A stretch of 64,000 nucleotides of DNA from Gorsachius magnificus (Eukaryota; Chordata; Aves; Pelecaniformes; Ardeidae): assembly GCA_034008185.1 (NCBI GenBank), contig CM067109.1:32768885-32832884 (forward strand), read 5' to 3'. Position 1 is the first letter of the stretch. The number at the start of each line of letters is the position of its first letter. Position numbers and translations under genes: made by a program. Below, in pieces: positions 62,730 to 64,000 of this stretch. The notes beneath the pieces are model-generated. The model had not been told where the DNA came from. It worked only from the letters and a program-made list of their open reading frames with translations, and made no database searches.

Positions 62730-64000
62730 CTTGCAAACATGATGAGAAAGATGAAAGCTTACTGTATACTGATGTGTTAATCCAACTACCTTGTATGTAC
62801 ATGAATGGAAGTTACTCTTCTCTTAAATGATTAATACGAATATTTAAATAAATACAAGGGAACACAAAAGGATAACAGTTTTTGTAAGATCAAGGGCTAC
62901 AATGAACTTCTAAAGTTCTATGCAGAACTGTAGTTGTGCGTATTTCTTCTGCTTTACATGGCAATACATGACCATACATACGATCAAAATTCATGGCATA
63001 TTTAAGAGAACATTTGTGTATCACCTGAAATGGAGCTGGAGAGAAAATACTTTACAATCAATGCCAATATTTTCATTGATTTCACTGTTTTTGCTACAGC
63101 CTCCAGGCCCTATTTGAAGCAGGTGTACAAATAAGGATTTAAATATAAGGGAATTGAAAACTGAACATATAAAAGAGCTAACTCATGGGAAAGTGAAGTT
63201 CTCTGTCAGTTCTTATTCTACATCATATCGTTCTCCTATTTTGTAATTATGCTGCATCATGTAGTTATGCTATTTGTTCAAATTACCTTTAAATTACAAT
63301 CAAATATTATTACTGGCACTTAGTACATTGCATGATGTATTTAATTGCCATTGTGTCAAACATAAATGATGTTGAATAATACTGTGGAATGAGTAACGTA
63401 TTGAATATTTGTAGAATATGACTTTTAGAATTTGATTTACTGGTCTTTTTATTTTTCTCTTCAGTTTACAATCAGTGCAAGTTATAAACTAGTAGCATAT
63501 AAAACCTATGCCTTAAAAATACAATACTTTTGACTTATGAAAGAACAGTTCCTGTAAAACCTTGTTTTTATTAAAGTCAACTACTTCAATTTTATCAGAC
63601 AAGAATTTATGGCTTGTACAACTATCAGTTTTAAATATCTCTTTTTCATGAGATTTTCACAGTGTATATATCCACCACATACAGGCATTCCACTTCAGAA
63701 AGAATTGGGGAAAATGTGGGGAAAAGAAAGTTCCAGTCTTCATTACTTTTCATTACAGTTTTGTTCTAAGTATGACATTTTCACAAAAGTCTTCTGCTGT
63801 AAAAATATGTAAGTAGCTTTCCAAAATAATTATTTTTACTAGTTATTTAGTCTAAAGAATAATTAGAAGTGTCTTCTTTTTCTCCCCATTGGCATAAATC
63901 TCTAGGTAAGATGGTGTGATACTAAAGAAGTCAGAATATCATGAATTTATATCAGCTGAGGATTACTGATTCCGCTTTACCTGCTGGTAACAAATACTTT

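Larger units (their letters stand above)
57691..64000. other. AT-rich unique sequence, no gene seen
   Basis: Contains a G-rich run listed separately, a T run near 61848-61859 and a TA repeat at 62714-62729. All open frames are under 90 codons and none resembles a known protein. Confidence 0.55.

Noticed and set aside
1..64000. CRISPR arrays, operons, ribosomal or transfer RNA genes
   Set aside because: No regularly spaced repeats and no RNA gene signatures were seen. The sequence is vertebrate nuclear DNA, where bacterial features are not expected.

Overview
The window looks like 64 kb of bird nuclear DNA. It is AT-rich, lies between genes or inside a very long intron, and shows no recognisable host exon. 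The bird assignment rests on CR1 LINEs with the (ATTCTATG)n 3' end typical of avian CR1, a solo LTR of an endogenous retrovirus family I recognise as avian, and sparse old MIR-type SINE relics with no L1 or Alu-like repeats. I cannot name the species.

Layout. A CR1 3' end runs in from the left edge (1-50). From 51 to about 9970 the sequence is unique and AT-rich, with a G-rich tract (3900-3937), a GC-richer block of unknown origin (4130-4610) and a near-pure pyrimidine tract (4932-5070). A 5'-truncated plus-strand CR1 (about 9994-11958) keeps an uninterrupted 482-codon reverse-transcriptase frame, and its 5' junction carries a 17-bp inverted repeat. A MIR-type relic follows at 12160-12335, an isolated CR1 tail of three octamers at 14714-14738, a second MIR-like relic near 16075-16150, and a solo LTR with a probable 5-bp target duplication at 17980-18543.

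From 18.5 to 37.9 kb there is little beyond low-complexity tracts, a possible tRNA-derived SINE (about 26505-26600) and a CR1 relic (32041-32095). A minus-strand CR1 fragment lies at 37879-38354. The main element is a near-full-length plus-strand CR1 at about 43294-47124. It has a partly duplicated 5' UTR, an ORF1 with a Cys finger and an esterase-like domain, and an ORF2 that has lost most of its endonuclease but keeps most of its reverse transcriptase. It is broken by frameshifts and a stop. A minus-strand CR1 3' end of the same 3' UTR type sits 1.8 kb downstream (48963-49488). An E-box cluster at 55687-55840 is the best candidate host regulatory element, and an ancient CR1-like relic lies at 57285-57690.

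Function. The only protein-coding sequence I can support belongs to retrotransposons, and every copy is truncated or disrupted, so none looks able to move by itself. Host function could reside in the AT-rich unique DNA as conserved non-coding elements, but that needs alignment with other birds. I found no clear new biological system. The most unusual observations are the architecture of the CR1 at 43.3-47.1 kb, the foldback at the 5' junction of the CR1 at 10 kb, and the E-box cluster at 55.7 kb.
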